This document shows positions 61,215 to 64,000 of a stretch of 64,000 bases of DNA, piece by piece (positions within the stretch are counted from its first letter, which is position 1; each line of letters starts with the position of its first letter). A program made the translations under genes and the position numbers. The notes beneath the pieces were generated by a model. It saw only the letters and a program-made list of their open reading frames with translations, was not told the origin of the DNA and searched no databases. This stretch comes from Streptomyces neyagawaensis (GTDB lineage: Bacteria > Actinomycetota > Actinomycetes > Streptomycetales > Streptomycetaceae), in contig NZ_JAMGBG010000048.1 of the NCBI RefSeq assembly GCF_023516595.1, forward strand, positions 118,348 to 182,347, in the 5' to 3' direction.

Positions 61215-62357
61215 GTGCCCTCCACCCGCAAGGCGACGGCGGCCGTCGTCGCGTTCCTGGCCGTGACCGCCGCCACCACCGGCTGCGAGAGTGGTGCGAC
61301 CGCCACCGCGGCACCCACCGCTTCCCGGGAACCCGGTTGCCCCACGGTCCTCACAAGGGCGAAGGAGGCCGTCAAAGCGGCCGAGGACGTCAACGCCCCC
61401 TGGAGCGGCCCCACCTCCGGGCCCGAGGCCGTCTCCGGCCGGACCATCGCCTATGTCGCCCAGACCATGACCAACCCCGGCGTGTCGGGCGTCGCGAAGG
61501 GCGTTCAGGAAGCCGCGAAGGTCATCGGCTGGGATGTGCGCACCATCGACGGGCAGGGCACACCCGCGGGTATCCGCGCCGCGTTGGCCGAGGCCATCGC
61601 CCTCGAACCGTCCGGCATCGTCATCGGCGGCTTCGACCCCGGCTCCGTGAGCAAGCAGGTCGAACAGGCCCACGCCGCGGGGATCCCGCTCATCGGCTGG
61701 CACGCCACCGCCGCCCCCGGCCCCAGCACGAAGCCCAAGCTCTTCAGCAACATCACCACCAAGGTCGAGGACGTCGCGAAGATCAGCGCCGACTGGATCA
61801 TCGCCCGGTCCAACGGCCGTGCCGGCGTCGTGCTGTTCACCGACGCCTCGATCCCCTTCGCGAAGCGGAAGTCCGAGCTGATCAAGAAGGAGCTGGCCAC
61901 CTGCCCCGACGTCGATCTGCTGAGCTACGAGGACATCCCCATACCCGAGGCCAACACCCGCACCGTCGAGAAGGTCTCCTCCCTCCACTCCCGCCTCGGC
62001 GACAAATGGACGTACTCCGCCGCCATCAACGACCTGTACTTCGACCATGCCGCACCCGCCCTGCGCGCGGCCGGACAGAAGGGCGACGGCGCACCGTTCA
62101 ACATCGGCGCCGGTGACGGCGACCCCTCGGCCTTCCAGCGCATCAACGGCAAGCGGTACCAGTCCGCCACCGTGCCCGAGCCCCTCAACGAGCAGGGCTG
62201 GCAGATCGTGGACGAGTTCAACCGCGCCTTCGCGGGCGAACCGGCCAGCGGGTACGTCGCCCCCGTCCACATCACCACCGCGGACAACAGCGGCGGCTCA
62301 CTGTCCTGGGACTCCGAGGGCTACCGCCGGGCCTACCGCAAGATCTGGGACAAGTAG
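61215..62357 (+). CDS. orphan sugar-type ABC substrate-binding lipoprotein
   Basis: 380 residues from GTG 61215, six bases after GAGGAG; longer in-frame starts lack a site. The lipobox TTGC is at about residue 25. The Periplasmic_binding_4 (RbsB-like) fold is clear: GRTIAYVAQTMTNPGVSGVAKGVQEAAKVIGWDVRTIDGQGTPAGIRAALAEAIALEPSGIVIGGFDP. No permease or ATPase gene follows, so it either serves a transporter elsewhere or acts as a sensory or surface binding protein. The ligand is probably a pentose/hexose or autoinducer-like sugar. Confidence 0.85.
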   Translation: MPSTRKATAAVVAFLAVTAATTGCESGATATAAPTASREPGCPTVLTRAKEAVKAAEDVNAPWSGPTSGPEAVSGRTIAYVAQTMTNPGVSGVAKGVQEAAKVIGWDVRTIDGQGTPAGIRAALAEAIALEPSGIVIGGFDPGSVSKQVEQAHAAGIPLIGWHATAAPGPSTKPKLFSNITTKVEDVAKISADWIIARSNGRAGVVLFTDASIPFAKRKSELIKKELATCPDVDLLSYEDIPIPEANTRTVEKVSSLHSRLGDKWTYSAAINDLYFDHAAPALRAAGQKGDGAPFNIGAGDGDPSAFQRINGKRYQSATVPEPLNEQGWQIVDEFNRAFAGEPASGYVAPVHITTADNSGGSLSWDSEGYRRAYRKIWDK

Positions 62358-62504
62358 CGCCCACGTTGAGGGGGAATGGACTGCACCCCGCCCGACCTGC
62401 GGCCTTCGACCCTCGTCGAAAGGGCTTAGCGTCCGCCGTTGTGTGCTGGCACCTTCTGTCATGTACGGCAGTTCAAGGGAAAGACGCGACAGAAGGGACG
62501 GCAC

Positions 62505-63056
62505 ATGCTCAACAAGAGGGGGACCGTCGGTCTGATCAGTGCGGCGGCAGCCGTGGTCGGCGTTCTGAGCGCCGCCGCGCCGGCCGGTGCTGCGGCGGGC
62601 TCCACCCAGGCGTCCACGGCCCAGGGGAAGCACTGTGTGGTCGTCGTGGGCAAGGCGCCCAGCGATGGCGGCGTGTCCCCGGAGCTGTACCGCAACTGTG
62701 CGGACACCGCGGCGAAGGCCCGCGCCCTGCTGGCATCTCCTCAGGCGCGGGCCGCGACCGGCGGCAGGGCGGTGCAGTCGACGCTGTTGATGACGTGGTA
62801 CAGCGACGACCAGTTGCGGGGCAACTCCACCAATGTCTTCGGCAGCTCCGGCACCTGCGACTCCTCGGGCTACCGGCTCAGCCTCGACAGCTACTGGTCG
62901 GCGAACATCAGCTCGGCAGCGGGATGGGGACAGTGCAAGGCGGCGACCTTCCACAACCGTGCCCTCACCTACGCCGCCTCGTTCACGCTGGCGGCCCGCA
63001 ACCTGGGACCGATCCTGAACGACAACGTCGGCCTCATCGACGTCTACCAGCGCTGA
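62505..63056 (+). CDS. secreted hypothetical protein
   Basis: 183 residues from ATG 62505 (GAAGGGA upstream). The signal peptide ends AGAAAG. The mature protein has Cys in HCVVVVG, RNCADT, GTCDSSG and QCKAAT, and repeats of Trp/Tyr/Ser (MTWYSDDQLRGN, SYWSANISSAAGWGQC) that suggest a small beta-rich extracellular protein, perhaps inhibitor-like (I36-type). No family is certain. A hairpin terminator follows. Confidence 0.7.
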   Translation: MLNKRGTVGLISAAAAVVGVLSAAAPAGAAAGSTQASTAQGKHCVVVVGKAPSDGGVSPELYRNCADTAAKARALLASPQARAATGGRAVQSTLLMTWYSDDQLRGNSTNVFGSSGTCDSSGYRLSLDSYWSANISSAAGWGQCKAATFHNRALTYAASFTLAARNLGPILNDNVGLIDVYQR

Positions 63057-63084
63057 CCCCTGACCGTACCTCCGCCGTGAACAC

Positions 63085-63109
63085 CCCTCGGTCCCCACGG
63101 GACCGGGGG
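63085..63109 (+). terminator. hairpin terminator
   Basis: CGGTCCC and GGGACCG pair over a 3-nt loop, with the stem extended by CCCT/GGGG including one wobble pair. It lies 29 bases after the secreted protein's stop. Confidence 0.65.
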
Positions 63110-63295
63110 CGTGGTCGTGCGCGTGGCGCTCGGTCCGGAGGTCGGCAACTGCCGCGATTCGTGGAGGAATTGCACGAAAACCACGACACAGTGGCACCGC
63201 TGGGGCCTTTTTGCCCTCTTATCAGTCAGACAGTCTCCGCCCCCACCCTGACCAGTGGGGATGGTGGATTCTGACCGTTCAGGGGGAACACATCC

Positions 63296-64000
63296 ATGTC
63301 CACGTACCACCACACAACGAACACACCGAGACGTCTCTCGCGTCTCCGACTCGCCGGTGCCGCCGTGACCGCGCTCGTCCTCGCGGCGACGGGGACGGCG
63401 ACGCAGGCCATGGCCGCGCAGAACGCGCCGGGGAAGCCGGGGTCCGCGACGACTACGCAACCGCCCGTGCCCGCGCTCGCCTGGACCGACTGTCAGGGCG
63501 GCTACGAGTGCGCGAACGCGGACGTGCCGCTCGACCACCGGAACCCGACCGGCCAGAAGATCACCCTCGCGGTGGTGCGCAAGAAGGCCGCGGACCCGGC
63601 CAAGCGCAAGGGCACGCTGTTCATGCAGCCGGGCGGGCCCGGCAACTCCGGTGTGGACTTCGTCCGCAACAACTACGACGACCTCCCGGCCGCCCTCCGC
63701 GAGTCGTTCGACGTGTTCGGCTACGACGTCCGCGGCGTAGGCCGCAGTTCGGCGCTCACCTGCTTCGACGACACCCGTTACTCGAAGGCCGTCACCGACG
63801 CCAAGGGTGTGCCGGGGCGGGGTGCCTTCGGGCCGGCGCTGCGCGAGGCCGCCGAGTTCAACCAGGCCTGTCTCGACAACGCGGGCTCGCTGCTGCCGTA
63901 CGTCGGCACCGAGTACGTCGCCCGTGACATCGATCTGCTGCGCCGAGCCCTCGGAGAGGAGCAACTGACGTACTACGGGCGGTCGTTCGGCTCGTACATC
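63296..64000 (+). CDS. secreted TAP-like alpha/beta-hydrolase peptidase, partial
   Basis: 235 codons are visible; the 3' end is outside the window. ATG 63296 is preceded by GGGGGAA. The signal peptide (SRLRLAGAAVTALVLAATGTATQAMAAQ) is followed by WTDCQGGYECANADVPLDHRNPTGQKITLAVVRKKA, the oxyanion-hole strand TLFMQPGGPGNSGVDFV, YDVRGVGRSS and the nucleophile elbow GRSFGS. This is the start of a Streptomyces tripeptidyl aminopeptidase (Tap/SlpD/SlpE) family protein, which trims tripeptides from exported proteins. The catalytic Asp and His and the C-terminal TAP domain lie beyond the end. Confidence 0.9.
   Translation, partial: MSTYHHTTNTPRRLSRLRLAGAAVTALVLAATGTATQAMAAQNAPGKPGSATTTQPPVPALAWTDCQGGYECANADVPLDHRNPTGQKITLAVVRKKAADPAKRKGTLFMQPGGPGNSGVDFVRNNYDDLPAALRESFDVFGYDVRGVGRSSALTCFDDTRYSKAVTDAKGVPGRGAFGPALREAAEFNQACLDNAGSLLPYVGTEYVARDIDLLRRALGEEQLTYYGRSFGSYI

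Overview
The window is high-GC actinomycete chromosome and almost certainly Streptomyces. The evidence is GC-rich third codon positions, frequent GTG/TTG starts, a four-gene conservon (cvnABCD), a secreted GH10 xylanase whose catalytic residues number exactly like Streptomyces XlnA, Tat-type exported glycosidases and a chaplin-like gene remnant. No tRNA, rRNA, CRISPR array or intact insertion sequence was seen. Several broken or internally deleted genes mark the accessory character of the region.

Layout. 0-5 kb: end of a 2-oxoacid dehydrogenase E2 gene with a small acyl carrier protein, a DUF2182/DUF1326 pair, a scarred stretch (MFS-nadC chimeric pseudogene) and an acetyltransferase. 5-11.4 kb: exported arabinan/arabinogalactan block with an internally deleted GH43/AbfB protein, GH127, GH62-CBM13 and GH27-CBM13. 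11.7-14 kb: two membrane proteins, one frameshifted. 14.4-19.4 kb: a histidine-ammonia-lyase-fold enzyme lacking the canonical MIO tripeptide, divergent from a complete OpuC/EgtUV-type quaternary-amine ABC transporter. 19.6-29.5 kb: acidic amino acid locus with aspartate ammonia-lyase, a glutamate/aspartate-type ABC transporter with two binding proteins, a response regulator and a divergent hybrid kinase. 29.6-38.4 kb: LysR, SnoaL-like, PadR plus acyl-CoA dehydrogenase, GNAT, PucR-type regulator, ferredoxin reductase plus fatty acid desaturase, and an anti-sigma-type ATPase.

38.5-50.3 kb: second glycosidase block with GH29, an AbfB remnant, LamG-GH43-AbfB, GH97, a class A beta-lactamase with a TTA codon, small proteins and xylanase XlnA. 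50.5-56.9 kb: a C-terminally truncated AraC regulator divergent from a quinone reductase, a TerD-vWA fusion, small secreted and regulatory proteins, and an AAA ATPase. 56.9-60.8 kb: conservon. 61-64 kb: orphan sugar-binding lipoprotein, secreted protein, and the start of a secreted TAP-like peptidase.

How it fits together. The two glycosidase blocks together cover alpha- and beta-L-arabinofuranosidase, candidate beta-L-arabinopyranosidase/alpha-galactosidase (GH27 and GH97), alpha-L-fucosidase and endo-xylanase. That suggests attack on arabinoxylan and arabinogalactan side chains. Both blocks carry the same palindrome AGACAT-N3-ATGTCT upstream, which hints at one shared regulator. No sugar ABC permease or LacI-type regulator lies in the window. 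The most unusual system is the MIO-less lyase with its betaine-type transporter, for which ergothioneine or hercynine catabolism is a testable hypothesis.
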